DNA from: an uncultured Ignavibacteria bacterium
GTDB lineage: Bacteria; Bacteroidota; Ignavibacteria; Kapaibacteriales; Kapaibacteriaceae
Assembly: GCA_903939735.1 (NCBI GenBank)
Contig: CAJAIA010000012.1
Location: 1-64,000, forward strand
Reading direction: 5' to 3'
Length of the DNA: 64,000 bases
Shown here piece by piece: positions 37,051-45,138 of the stretch. The notes beneath the pieces were generated by a model. It was not told where the DNA came from. It did no database searches and saw only the letters and a program-made list of their open reading frames with translations. Made by a program: the position numbers and the translations under genes. Position 1 is the stretch's first letter. Each line of letters starts with the position of its first letter.

Positions 37051-37617
37051 TTACTTCTGGACGACCGGGAATCGGCTAAGGATTGCATCAACAACCTCGT
37101 TGGCGATCGCTTGGCGTTCTTCTGGTGTGTCTGCCTGTTGCATTGTGAACGCACCCGTTGCCTGACCCTGCCATGCGAGGAGCTTCTTCTTGTTGTCGAA
37201 GATGTCGATATGCAGCGTACCCTCTGTGTAGCGGTTTTCAACCACCTGCGTACCGTACATGCCTGGTCCGCCCCAGCGCCAGTAGCCGCCGTACGACATA
37301 CCGATTGTGCTATAGTTGACGCGCTCTTTCACGCCGGCATAGGTCAGCACAGTCATGTCGGCTACGGCAGAGTCGCCTGCCACAGTGTAGCCCTTTTCTT
37401 GCAGCTCGTTCTCAATGGCAATGATCACACGCTTGCGCGTGATTTCTTCCTGCGCCAAGACGTCATTCGGGATGCGCGTGTTGCGCGCTATCGTATACGT
37501 CTTCAGTTCTGCGAAGTTGATATCGGGATCGACATCAGTCTTCACCGTCCATGGCGAGCATGATTGAAGAGTCACGCTCAACGTGACAATGGCAAGGAAG
37601 TAGGCTAGATGGCGCAT
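37051..37617 (-). CDS. DUF4136 lipoprotein
   Basis: Protein of 188 residues. Signal and lipobox are MRHLAYFLAIVTLSVTLQSC. The mature start SPWTVKTDVDPDINFAELKTY and the later ENRYTEGTLHIDIFDNKKKLLAWQG are characteristic of DUF4136, a Bacteroidota and Proteobacteria lipoprotein family without a firm function. An aromatic Gly-Tyr-rich loop (YGGYWRWGGPGMYG) lies in the middle. The stop codon abuts the stop of the convergent gene with no spacer. Confidence 0.85.
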   Translation of the reverse strand: MRHLAYFLAIVTLSVTLQSCSPWTVKTDVDPDINFAELKTYTIARNTRIPNDVLAQEEITRKRVIIAIENELQEKGYTVAGDSAVADMTVLTYAGVKERVNYSTIGMSYGGYWRWGGPGMYGTQVVENRYTEGTLHIDIFDNKKKLLAWQGQATGAFTMQQADTPEERQAIANEVVDAILSRFPVVQK

Positions 37618-37651
37618 GTGCAGGGGGTTAGGATTGGAACAATGTACGGGG

Positions 37652-37674
37652 CGAATATAGGGTCAGACCGACCC
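37652..37674 (-). promoter_or_regulatory. Possible promoter and palindrome upstream of the DUF4136 gene
   Basis: On the minus strand a perfect palindrome GGGTC-N5-GACCC (37660-37674) runs directly into TATATTCG (37652-37659), one mismatch from the -7 consensus. The ATG is about 35 nt further on. It could be an operator or only an RNA hairpin of the neighbouring gene. Confidence 0.3.
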
Positions 37675-37697
37675 AGCCCCAGTTGTTGGCTCCGAGA

Positions 37698-40352
37698 TTA
37701 TTCGTTGACAACAACGTTCTTCGTGATCGTCGTGTTTGCAATGGAGAGACGAACGAGATACAGGCCCGATGTTGCATCACGAAGTTCAATTGTTCTTTGT
37801 GATGTGTTGACATCTCGTTCCTCATAGACTGGCTCGCCGAGGACATTGAAGACGACGATGTCATAGAGCACGCCCTCAGGCACTTGAACTGTGAACAATC
37901 CGGTGTTTGGGTTCGGGAACACATACACATCATCATCAATGTTCTGTGATTCTACCCCAACTGTTGAAGAGTAGAGGTCTGCGCTCCAAAGACCACGTCC
38001 AAATGTCGCCGCCCACAACTTGTTGTTGAAGTACGAGATTTCCAGTTCGGTAACAATAACAACTGGGAGTCCATTCTGATACGGTACCCAGTCCGACATT
38101 GTACCGTCTCTGTAGAACACTCCTACATCGGTTCCAACGTAGAGGCCCTCGTTGCTTCCCTTTTGATACACGATGCAATTCGCTGGAACATTTGGCAATG
38201 TTCCGGAGTAGTTAGCCCACGTGGTGCCACCATCGGGAGACATGAACACTTTCATGCCAGCCGCGTAACCCGAGAGCGTTACATACATGCGCTGCGGATT
38301 TGTAGGGTCCACTGCGATGTACGACACCACAAAATTCACTATCGGGTCCCACCCCGATACATACGACCACGTCTCCCCACCATCTGTGGTGCGAGCAATC
38401 GTGTCGTGCGTGGCCACGTAGATTGTATTCGGGTCTGAAGGAGCAACAGCGATGTAGCGTAGCAGTTCACTCGTTACCACGGGAGAGATTGCAGACCATG
38501 AGTCACCCTGATCTGTCGTTTTGTAGAGTTTGTCGTAACCAGCAAACAGGACCTTCGGATTCGTTGGGTGAATCACAAACGGGGTAACCCATGCTCCCTC
38601 TGGCGATTTGCCCTCTTCCTGTCCACCTGGAATGTTCCGGGAAATCGTCACGACCGTGTCTTTGTCCTTGTATTCTCGAGAAATCATACCTTCTTGACTG
38701 GATGTGTATAGAGTGCGGTTATTCGAGTAATCAATAAGGCACTCCATCCCATCGCCGCCATTTCGTTCACGCCATACATTATTCTCGAGCTCCTTGGTAG
38801 CATTATCTTGAAGCCCACAAACAACATTCGCCGCAGCTGTTTGCGCAGCTCCAATTCGGTACATCTGACTGATAGACAAGCCGTTACTTATGTCGGTCCA
38901 ACTGACACCACTATTCGTTGTTGAGTAAATCCCACCATCATTACATGCGAACATCGTTCCGCGCTGCAGTGGATGGAACGCGAGCCAGTGACAGTCAGCA
39001 TGAACAACTGCAATGGAGTCTGGATGGCCAACACCAGTAGCCCCAAGTGCATTTGCGCTATCTACCCAAACACTCTTTAAATTCCAATTAGAGCCGCCGT
39101 CTATTGAACTCCAGACATTGATACCACCGATCCAAATGTCTTTCTCATTCTCAGGATTTATGACGTGAGCAAGGTCATAGTTTCCTTGACCACCAATACC
39201 GGTTGCGTCTCCTCTAACGTTCAGCATGTTTTTGGATTCTGTGCCAACGAGATACTGTGTGAATGAAGCACCACTATTTGTCGACGTCCAGAGACCAGCC
39301 AAGCCAGCTGCAGTATTCACACACAGTGCATCAACGAGGTCCGGGGAGGCAGCAGAAACAGCCAAATCAACTCTGATCACGCCTGGCAATGTTGCAACGG
39401 ATGCCCAAGAAGCACCATTATCTGTCGAACGATAGATCTCAGACTGATGATCATACGGACTATACGTTGACGCGTAGACAATTGAGGCATCTCCCGGCTT
39501 AAACTCCACGTCCATGAAGTACCCCGATTGAGCATTTGCCCACGTTGCGCCGCCATTCGTCGTGCGCCATACACCATCACTCGCTGCTGCAAGCAACACA
39601 TTTGGGTTCGTAGGATCGATGAGGAGTCGACGCATCAGTTTCGCTAATGCTACATTCCAGTTCAACCCTGTTGTATTCCAGGTCGTCCCACCGTTTGTTG
39701 ACTTCAGAACACCGATGCTTTTGGTGTCTCCCTGAGCTCCATATATCAAAGCAGATAAGCTGCCCATATCCCCATCGCCTGTAGCGATGTACATGATGTT
39801 GGCATTTGTTGGATCAATGGCAATGTCGCTCACTCCCAGCACGGGGAGGTTATCAGTGCTCGTAGACCACGTACTCCCAGCGTCGACCGTCTTCCATAAT
39901 CCGCCAGCTGGAGTTCCAACCCAAAACGTGTTGGCGTCTGTTGGGTGGAAGGCCATACAATTGATGCGACCAAGGCCGTTATAACCACCCGGACTGGTTG
40001 AAGGTCCTGCGTTTGTCCAGTTTGCCGATGACATAATCGTCTCAGAGCGTTTATCGGGTGCGTATGTATGCGACTCGCGATACTTTTGATGCTCATCCCA
40101 CGTCACCGAGGAAGGCGGAAAGTGTCCGTTCGGTAAGATTCGTGATTCCCAGTACCATTCCCATCGCCTAAACTGCTTGTAGCCTTGCCCCTTGGCAATG
40201 CGCTTGCCTCTCCAGTAGTCATTGAATGCCCCTCGAATCGCTTGAAAGGTCGGATTCTCCGATTGAATCTTCGCTGTCCAAGGTTGAGCGATCACCTCTT
40301 GGGTGGTGACCAGCAGTATCAGCAAGACAATGCATTGTATTCGTGTTCTCAT
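37698..40352 (-). CDS. Asp-box (sortilin/VPS10-like) propeller protein with T9SS sorting domain
   Basis: Protein of 884 residues. Signal peptide MRTRIQCIVLLILLVTTQEV. Asp-boxes are abundant (TVDAGSTW, STNGGTTW, TTNGGATW, STDNGASW, SIDGGSNW, STNSGVSW, TTDQGDSW, TTDGGETW, SPDGGTTW). The segment DPTNPNVLLAAASDGVWRTT shows the usual propeller blade. The end (DDVYVFPNPNTGLFTVQVPE to ITKNVVVNE) is a clear T9SS type A sorting domain with the PNP motif. By eye its coding sequence is more AT-rich than its neighbours. An AGGGGA Shine-Dalgarno-like run lies before the ATG. Probable surface or secreted protein; ligand unknown. Confidence 0.87.
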   Translation of the reverse strand: MRTRIQCIVLLILLVTTQEVIAQPWTAKIQSENPTFQAIRGAFNDYWRGKRIAKGQGYKQFRRWEWYWESRILPNGHFPPSSVTWDEHQKYRESHTYAPDKRSETIMSSANWTNAGPSTSPGGYNGLGRINCMAFHPTDANTFWVGTPAGGLWKTVDAGSTWSTSTDNLPVLGVSDIAIDPTNANIMYIATGDGDMGSLSALIYGAQGDTKSIGVLKSTNGGTTWNTTGLNWNVALAKLMRRLLIDPTNPNVLLAAASDGVWRTTNGGATWANAQSGYFMDVEFKPGDASIVYASTYSPYDHQSEIYRSTDNGASWASVATLPGVIRVDLAVSAASPDLVDALCVNTAAGLAGLWTSTNSGASFTQYLVGTESKNMLNVRGDATGIGGQGNYDLAHVINPENEKDIWIGGINVWSSIDGGSNWNLKSVWVDSANALGATGVGHPDSIAVVHADCHWLAFHPLQRGTMFACNDGGIYSTTNSGVSWTDISNGLSISQMYRIGAAQTAAANVVCGLQDNATKELENNVWRERNGGDGMECLIDYSNNRTLYTSSQEGMISREYKDKDTVVTISRNIPGGQEEGKSPEGAWVTPFVIHPTNPKVLFAGYDKLYKTTDQGDSWSAISPVVTSELLRYIAVAPSDPNTIYVATHDTIARTTDGGETWSYVSGWDPIVNFVVSYIAVDPTNPQRMYVTLSGYAAGMKVFMSPDGGTTWANYSGTLPNVPANCIVYQKGSNEGLYVGTDVGVFYRDGTMSDWVPYQNGLPVVIVTELEISYFNNKLWAATFGRGLWSADLYSSTVGVESQNIDDDVYVFPNPNTGLFTVQVPEGVLYDIVVFNVLGEPVYEERDVNTSQRTIELRDATSGLYLVRLSIANTTITKNVVVNE

Positions 40353-40378
40353 GTTCTTCCCCTATAGAAGTATGAATG

Positions 40379-40993
40379 TCAAGGCCTGTTGTGGACTTTT
40401 TGTGATGTGATCTCGTTGATTATCAAGTAGTGCGTTCTGCCATTGACGGTAAACGAAATCAAGGCTTCACCAGAATACGTGATTGGTGATCTTGATTTAC
40501 GAGCTTGAGGGACGTTCCCTGCTAGCACCGACACTCGCAAGACAATGGAATCGCCGTTTGATATCGTGACCGGTTGGTTGGAAACTCTCGCCGTTTCTTT
40601 TGAAACAGCCACAGCATATGCTCGATTGTCAATCCAGGCACTGTCGAATCTGATTTCCTGTTGCGTTGTGATCCGCACGCCGAATGAATAGTCAATCCCT
40701 CGTCCCCCACTTGCGACTCCCGCAACCCAAGGTCGGGATGTCGCACTCAGAAGCACACAGAACTTGTCGTTCTTGTCGACTGCACCATCTGATTTCTGAA
40801 CGGCTGACGTTTGCTTGTTTAGCGTCTCCGAAACCGTGTCGATCGGCACAGTATCTGGTACTGCAGGCTGTGAATCATCCGAAGTGGCAACGCTATCGGC
40901 TAACGCCGTGGTCGAAGCACGCCCCCCCGTATCGCGTTGACACGCAATCGTGACGGCAGCACACGCACCGAGGATGAACAGAGTGGTTTTCAT
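40379..40993 (-). CDS. Lipoprotein of unknown function
   Basis: Protein of 204 residues from the ATG at 40993, which starts a lipoprotein signal (MKTTLFILGACAAVTIAC). A low-complexity Ser/Thr/Asp/Val linker follows (about 25-75), then a beta-rich domain with SFGVRITTQQEIRFDSAWID and ITYSGEALISFTVNGRTHYL. No family recognised. It is 26 nt upstream of the Asp-box gene in the same direction and shares its lower-GC look. Upstream lies the hairpin repeat region. Confidence 0.6.
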   Translation of the reverse strand: MKTTLFILGACAAVTIACQRDTGGRASTTALADSVATSDDSQPAVPDTVPIDTVSETLNKQTSAVQKSDGAVDKNDKFCVLLSATSRPWVAGVASGGRGIDYSFGVRITTQQEIRFDSAWIDNRAYAVAVSKETARVSNQPVTISNGDSIVLRVSVLAGNVPQARKSRSPITYSGEALISFTVNGRTHYLIINEITSQKVHNRP

Positions 40994-41023
40994 ACGGCAA
41001 ACTACCCTAGTTCGAGATTTCAG

Positions 41024-41114
41024 CAATCTAAATCCTGGGGCTTCGCCCACCTCGAAAACCTGGGGCTTCGCCCCAGGCGGGTATGGGTCGCGCTTTCAGC
41101 GCTCTCCTGTAGAG
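41024..41114. repeat. Hairpin-rich direct repeat, copy 1
   Basis: About 90 bp, nearly identical to 41193-41284 (169 bp offset). It begins CAATCTAAATCCTGGGGCTT and contains a perfect hairpin CCTGGGGC-TTC-GCCCCAGG at 41059-41077, then GGTATGGGTCGCGC and AGCGCTCTC. No open frame is involved and no T-tract follows, so it is not a standard terminator. It resembles REP-type palindromic units. Confidence 0.85.
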
Positions 41115-41142
41115 CTAGAGCGCCACCGGCGCGATACATATC

Positions 41143-41165
41143 AACCCGGGGTAACGCCCCGGGTT
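41143..41165. repeat. Inverted repeat between the two direct repeat copies
   Basis: AACCCGGGG-TAACG-CCCCGGGTT is a perfect 9-bp stem with a 5-nt loop. It is preceded by GCGCCACCGGCGC, another near-palindrome. It lies between the two direct copies and seems part of the same composite element. Confidence 0.8.
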
Positions 41166-41192
41166 TTCGAGATGCTATGAGCGCTATCTCCT

Positions 41193-41284
41193 CAATCTAA
41201 ATCCTGGGGCTTCGCCCACCTCGAAAACCTGGGGCTTCGCCCCAGGCGGGTATGGGTCGTGCTTTCAGCGCTCTCCGTAGAGCG
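41193..41284. repeat. Hairpin-rich direct repeat, copy 2
   Basis: The second copy differs from the first by one C/T substitution and a short indel (CTCTCCGTAGAG against CTCTCCTGTAGAG). The hairpin CCTGGGGC-TTC-GCCCCAGG is at 41228-41246. Together with copy 1 and the middle hairpin it fills the roughly 380-bp gap between the lipoprotein gene and typA. Confidence 0.85.
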
Positions 41285-41333
41285 CTATATGTGGACATAA
41301 CACCACCAAAGCTGCTACACCACGGCAATTCCC

Positions 41334-41341
41334 TATCTTTG
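41334..41341 (+). promoter_or_regulatory. -7 promoter element of typA (TATCTTTG)
   Basis: TATCTTTG is a perfect TAnnTTTG, about 32 nt before the typA ATG and just downstream of the repeat region. Confidence 0.5.
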
Positions 41342-41373
41342 TGGCTTGCACTAACCCATTCGCAGATAAGGAT

Positions 41374-43212
41374 ATGGCTCTACACGACCGCTCAGATTTT
41401 CGCAACATCGCAATCATCGCCCACGTTGACCACGGGAAGACAACCCTCGTTGACCACATGCTGCGTCAAAGCGGCACGTTCCGCGACAACCAAGTTATTG
41501 CCGAACGGGTGATGGACTCGAATGATCTCGAGCGCGAAAAAGGTATCACCATCATGGCCAAGAACGCGGCCGTGCGTTGGAACACCTACAAGATCAACAT
41601 CGTCGACACGCCTGGTCACTCCGACTTCGGTGGTGAAGTGGAACGTGTGTTGTCAATGGTTGATGGCGTGCTCCTCCTCGTAGATGCTGCCGAAGGTCCG
41701 CTCCCGCAAACACGCTTCGTGTTGCGTAAAGCGCTTGACATGGGGCTGAAGCCAATCATTGTGATCAACAAGATCGACCGCAGTGATGCACGTCCGCAAG
41801 AGGTGCTCGATGAGATCATGGAGCTCTTCATTAATCTCGGTGCATCCTACGAGCAGCTCGACTTCCCGATCATCTACGCTATCGGCAAGCTGGGTGTAGC
41901 AAAGGTGAAGCTCGAAGACGAAGCAACGTCACTTGATCCTCTCTTCGAAGCAGTAGTGCGTCATATCCCGCCGCCAAAGGTCGACACGGATGTGCCATTT
42001 GCGATGGTTATCAGTGCGCTAGCATGGTCGGACTACGTTGGTCGTATCGCGATCGGTCGCATCATTGAAGGCTCGGTCAAGGTCGGCGACAACGTCAATC
42101 TCATCAAGCCTGACGGTAGCCGCGAATCAAGTCGCATCACAAAGATGTACGTCCACGAAGGCATCACACGTGCTGAAGTAGAAGAAGCCTCAGCTGGTGA
42201 GATCATCGCGCTCTCAGGATTTGAGAATGTCTACATCGGCGAAACGATTGCCGATTCGTCGCGCACAGAGCCCCTTTCCTACGTCAACATCGAAGAGCCA
42301 ACGATTGCCATGTACTTCATGGTTAATACGTCGCCGCTTGCTGGTCGTGAAGGTAAGTTTGTTACAACGCCAAAGATTCGTGAGCGCCTCTACCGTGAGC
42401 TGCGCAATAACGTGTCGCTGCGTGTCGACGATACCGATTCACCTGACGTATTCAAGGTGTCTGGTCGTGGTGAGCTTCAACTTGCCATCCTGATCGAAAC
42501 CATGCGCCGTGAAGGCTATGAGTTTGCTGTCTCCCGTCCGGAAGTTCTCTTCCGTCGTAATGAGTCGGGCACATTGGTTGAGCCAATCGAGCACGTTACG
42601 GTAGACGTTCCACAAGATCACGTTGGAACGGTTATTGAGAGCTTGGGCCGACGCAAGGGTGAGATGACGGCGATGACGCCGAGCAACGACAGCGTACGCT
42701 GTGAGTTCCTTGTGCCAGCTCGTGGTCTGATCGGATTCCGTACGGAGTTCCTTACGTCTACGCGTGGCGAAGGCATCATTCACCACACATTCGATTCGTA
42801 TCAGCCGTTTAAGGGCGCAATCAGTGGTCGTTCACGCGGCGCACTTGTGTCGATGGAAACAGGTCAGGCCACTGCCTATGCGTTGGAAATGGTCCAAGCG
42901 CGTGGTACGCTGTTCATCGAGCCAGGTCAGCCAGTGTATGAAGGACTCATCATTGGTGAAAATGCTCGTGAGGAAGACCTTAGCGTGAATGCGTCACGGA
43001 CAAAGCACCTTACGAATATGCGTTCCAGCGGATCCGATGGTCTTGTCCGACTCGAAGCACCACGCCAGCTTTCGCTTGAGCAGTGCATTGAGTTCCTTGA
43101 AGATGATGAGCTCTTGGAAGTAACGCCGGCATCGGTTCGCATGCGCAAGAAAATTCTTGACACGACAATGCGTCAACGTGCCAAGAAGCGTGAAGCTGCT
43201 GCAATGGAGTAA
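41374..43212 (+). CDS. typA: Ribosome-associated GTPase TypA/BipA
   Basis: Protein of 612 residues from the ATG at 41374; an upstream GTG in the same frame adds 11 unconserved residues. G1 is AHVDHGKTT (about 17-25), followed by EKGITIMAKNAAV, DTPGHSDFGGEVERV and NKIDRSDARP. The EF-G-like domains and the BipA-specific C-terminus (GLIGFRTEFLTSTRGEGI, then VNASRTKHLTNMRSSGSD) are present. TypA binds the ribosome and supports assembly and growth under stress or cold. A Bacteroidota-type -7 element lies upstream. Confidence 0.96.
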   Translation: MALHDRSDFRNIAIIAHVDHGKTTLVDHMLRQSGTFRDNQVIAERVMDSNDLEREKGITIMAKNAAVRWNTYKINIVDTPGHSDFGGEVERVLSMVDGVLLLVDAAEGPLPQTRFVLRKALDMGLKPIIVINKIDRSDARPQEVLDEIMELFINLGASYEQLDFPIIYAIGKLGVAKVKLEDEATSLDPLFEAVVRHIPPPKVDTDVPFAMVISALAWSDYVGRIAIGRIIEGSVKVGDNVNLIKPDGSRESSRITKMYVHEGITRAEVEEASAGEIIALSGFENVYIGETIADSSRTEPLSYVNIEEPTIAMYFMVNTSPLAGREGKFVTTPKIRERLYRELRNNVSLRVDDTDSPDVFKVSGRGELQLAILIETMRREGYEFAVSRPEVLFRRNESGTLVEPIEHVTVDVPQDHVGTVIESLGRRKGEMTAMTPSNDSVRCEFLVPARGLIGFRTEFLTSTRGEGIIHHTFDSYQPFKGAISGRSRGALVSMETGQATAYALEMVQARGTLFIEPGQPVYEGLIIGENAREEDLSVNASRTKHLTNMRSSGSDGLVRLEAPRQLSLEQCIEFLEDDELLEVTPASVRMRKKILDTTMRQRAKKREAAAME

Positions 43213-43218
43213 TCACCC

Positions 43219-43224
43219 GGAGGT
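43219..43224 (+). promoter_or_regulatory. Shine-Dalgarno site for a TTG start
   Basis: GGAGGT ends 6 nt before the TTG at 43231. It decides in favour of this unusual start codon, which opens a proper signal peptide. Confidence 0.7.
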
Positions 43225-43230
43225 AGACTG

Positions 43231-44127
43231 TTGAACAAACGTCTTCTCAACATCGCTGCTATCTATCTGCTGTCGGCAACAATTGTTGCCGCGGCAGCGC
43301 CGTTCATTCCAGTGAACCACAGGGACGAACCCGCACTCCTTCGCGTGCGGTTGACGAAAGGCGCAGCATTCCGCTACACCATGACGTCGACCACGTCGCA
43401 GGACATGACGGTGGAGATGAACGACATCACGAACGAGTCGACGTCGTCACTCACACTCACAATGGTTGTCAATGACGCAGCAATGGATCGTGCTGACATT
43501 ACAACGACGTTCTCCAATGTGACGAGTACCGTTCGCGTGCGCGGCATGGAGGACCTCGGCGTTGCACAGGACACAACCGTTCGACTAACGCAGTTCGAGG
43601 GCGCTTCGATTCGCCTCACGATGGATCAGTTCGGTCGCGCGTCGAAGGTCTCGACCTCACTCGACGGAAGCGCTTCGGCCTTCCTTGCGTCGATGAAGGT
43701 CCTCGATCGCTTCTCCGCGTATCTGCCCAAGGAGCCTATTCCTGTAGGGGGCACGTGGAAGATTGAGAACATCGACACAACAGCTGCCCCTAGTGGTTCG
43801 GGTGATGTACGGACGAGGGCAGTTACCGTCTACACCTACCGCGGCATTCGCGATACCCTTGGCACGCGCTGCTGGGTGATTGATGCTGTATCATCATCGC
43901 TCACACAGGAGGGCGAGATTAATGCCAACGGGATTGATCTCGAACTCGAGGGCAGCGGGCAGTCGCAAGGGACAACATTCTTGGACGTGAGCAATGGAAT
44001 GGTTGTTGCCACACGTGGGATGGTTGCAATGCAGACGCAGATGTCCCTGAGTGGACAGCAGTCGATGGTCATTCCGGTTGCAACGCAGATGCAGTTCACC
44101 ATGACGCGCAGCTCGGAGCGACGATAA
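43231..44127 (+). CDS. Secreted beta-rich protein, DUF6263-like
   Basis: Protein of 298 residues starting at TTG, supported by a perfect GGAGGT 6 nt upstream. N-terminal signal MNKRLLNIAAIYLLSATIVAAAA. The rest alternates beta strands: LTKGAAFRYTMTSTTSQDMT, then ASIRLTMDQFGRASKVSTSL and, near the end, GSGQSQGTTFLDVSNGMVVA. That last pattern is typical of DUF6263 and related lipoprotein-like proteins. Its stop overlaps the next ATG by one base (TAATG). Function unknown; probably periplasmic. Confidence 0.65.
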   Translation: MNKRLLNIAAIYLLSATIVAAAAPFIPVNHRDEPALLRVRLTKGAAFRYTMTSTTSQDMTVEMNDITNESTSSLTLTMVVNDAAMDRADITTTFSNVTSTVRVRGMEDLGVAQDTTVRLTQFEGASIRLTMDQFGRASKVSTSLDGSASAFLASMKVLDRFSAYLPKEPIPVGGTWKIENIDTTAAPSGSGDVRTRAVTVYTYRGIRDTLGTRCWVIDAVSSSLTQEGEINANGIDLELEGSGQSQGTTFLDVSNGMVVATRGMVAMQTQMSLSGQQSMVIPVATQMQFTMTRSSERR

Positions 44128-45059
44128 TGCGGTACGTTGTTGCAGTGATGTTGTTCCTCGCCGGTACGGGCCTTGTGCATGCACAATTCCGCATCGCGCC
44201 AGGGGGCACACCACGTCCACTTGGGAAAGACACCATTTGCTTTCGCTACGACTTCCGCGCAGGCGATACGCTCGTGTATGACATGCAGGCCTTCGACAGC
44301 ATCGCTGTCGACAAGGCAATCAGTGAGTCCTTCCGCAAGCAGCGCGTTGAACGTATTCGTGTGATATGTGACAGCATCACATCCAATGGAGACATGGCGT
44401 TGTCGCGCCAGCTTCTTGCAATGCGCGAAGAGAACTACCGACTGGCATCTCCGTACGACACCACGCGTCGCGCCAGCCACCCATGGACATCGCGTGTCCA
44501 TCGTATCGCTATCGACAGTCTTGGGCATCGCCGCACGGTATCGATGCACGACGAACGGAACGGCGGCGTATCTCCGGGCGGGCTGTTCCACCCTCAGCTC
44601 TTCCCTATTCTCGACACGTCATGTGGTCGACAGAATCAAACCTGGCTTGCTGTAGATACGGTGATTCTTGTAGAGAATGCCGCACCGAGTCCAGTGCTCG
44701 TACAACAGAACTACTGGCGCGTCGTGGATGTCCTCGATACCCTGGGACGAGCCGTAAAGCGCATTCAATTCACGCAGTCTGGTACCGGGGCATACGAAGT
44801 CTCTGGCACCGACGTAGGTGGTCGAGTTACATCCATCCTGGCGTCGTTCGGAGTATGTACATTCGACCAAGCCCTGAACATTCTCTTGCATCATTACGTG
44901 ACATCAGAAATCAAGTTTACCATGCTCGCGGGTGGACGTGAAGTCACCGGTAAGCACTTTGTTACGGCACAATACACCCTTCGCTCCTTGCGCAGTCGCG
45001 ATCCGCGTCGTCGTTGGGATGCTACGGGAACCCCTGCAGCTGGACGTTCGTCGAAGTAG
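44127..45059 (+). CDS. Secreted protein of unknown function
   Basis: Protein of 310 residues with a signal peptide (MRYVVAVMLFLAGTGLVHAQ). The mature part starts with ICFRYDFRAGDTLVYDMQAF, similar in pattern to the start of the preceding protein, and a later SGTGAYEVSGTDVGGRVTSI recalls its C-terminal pattern. The two may be distant relatives arranged in tandem. The C-terminus is basic (RSLRSRDPRRRWD). Translation is probably coupled through TAATG. No function can be given. Confidence 0.6.
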   Translation: MRYVVAVMLFLAGTGLVHAQFRIAPGGTPRPLGKDTICFRYDFRAGDTLVYDMQAFDSIAVDKAISESFRKQRVERIRVICDSITSNGDMALSRQLLAMREENYRLASPYDTTRRASHPWTSRVHRIAIDSLGHRRTVSMHDERNGGVSPGGLFHPQLFPILDTSCGRQNQTWLAVDTVILVENAAPSPVLVQQNYWRVVDVLDTLGRAVKRIQFTQSGTGAYEVSGTDVGGRVTSILASFGVCTFDQALNILLHHYVTSEIKFTMLAGGREVTGKHFVTAQYTLRSLRSRDPRRRWDATGTPAAGRSSK

Positions 45060-45127
45060 TGCAACTTCCTGTACGTGGCGACGTATGGTGCCCCGTTCCT
45101 GATCAAAACTGTTCTCTCTCACTAGTC

Positions 45128-45135
45128 TATCATTG
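45128..45135 (+). promoter_or_regulatory. Possible -7 element before the TolC-family gene (TATCATTG)
   Basis: TATCATTG, one mismatch from TAnnTTTG, ends 3 nt before the ATG at 45139. It would give an almost leaderless transcript for the exporter operon. Confidence 0.3.
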
Positions 45136-45138
45136 TCT

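Noticed and set aside
41024-41284. Repeats as a CRISPR array
   Set aside because: There are only two direct copies of about 90 bp with internal hairpins, no regular spacers and no cas genes.
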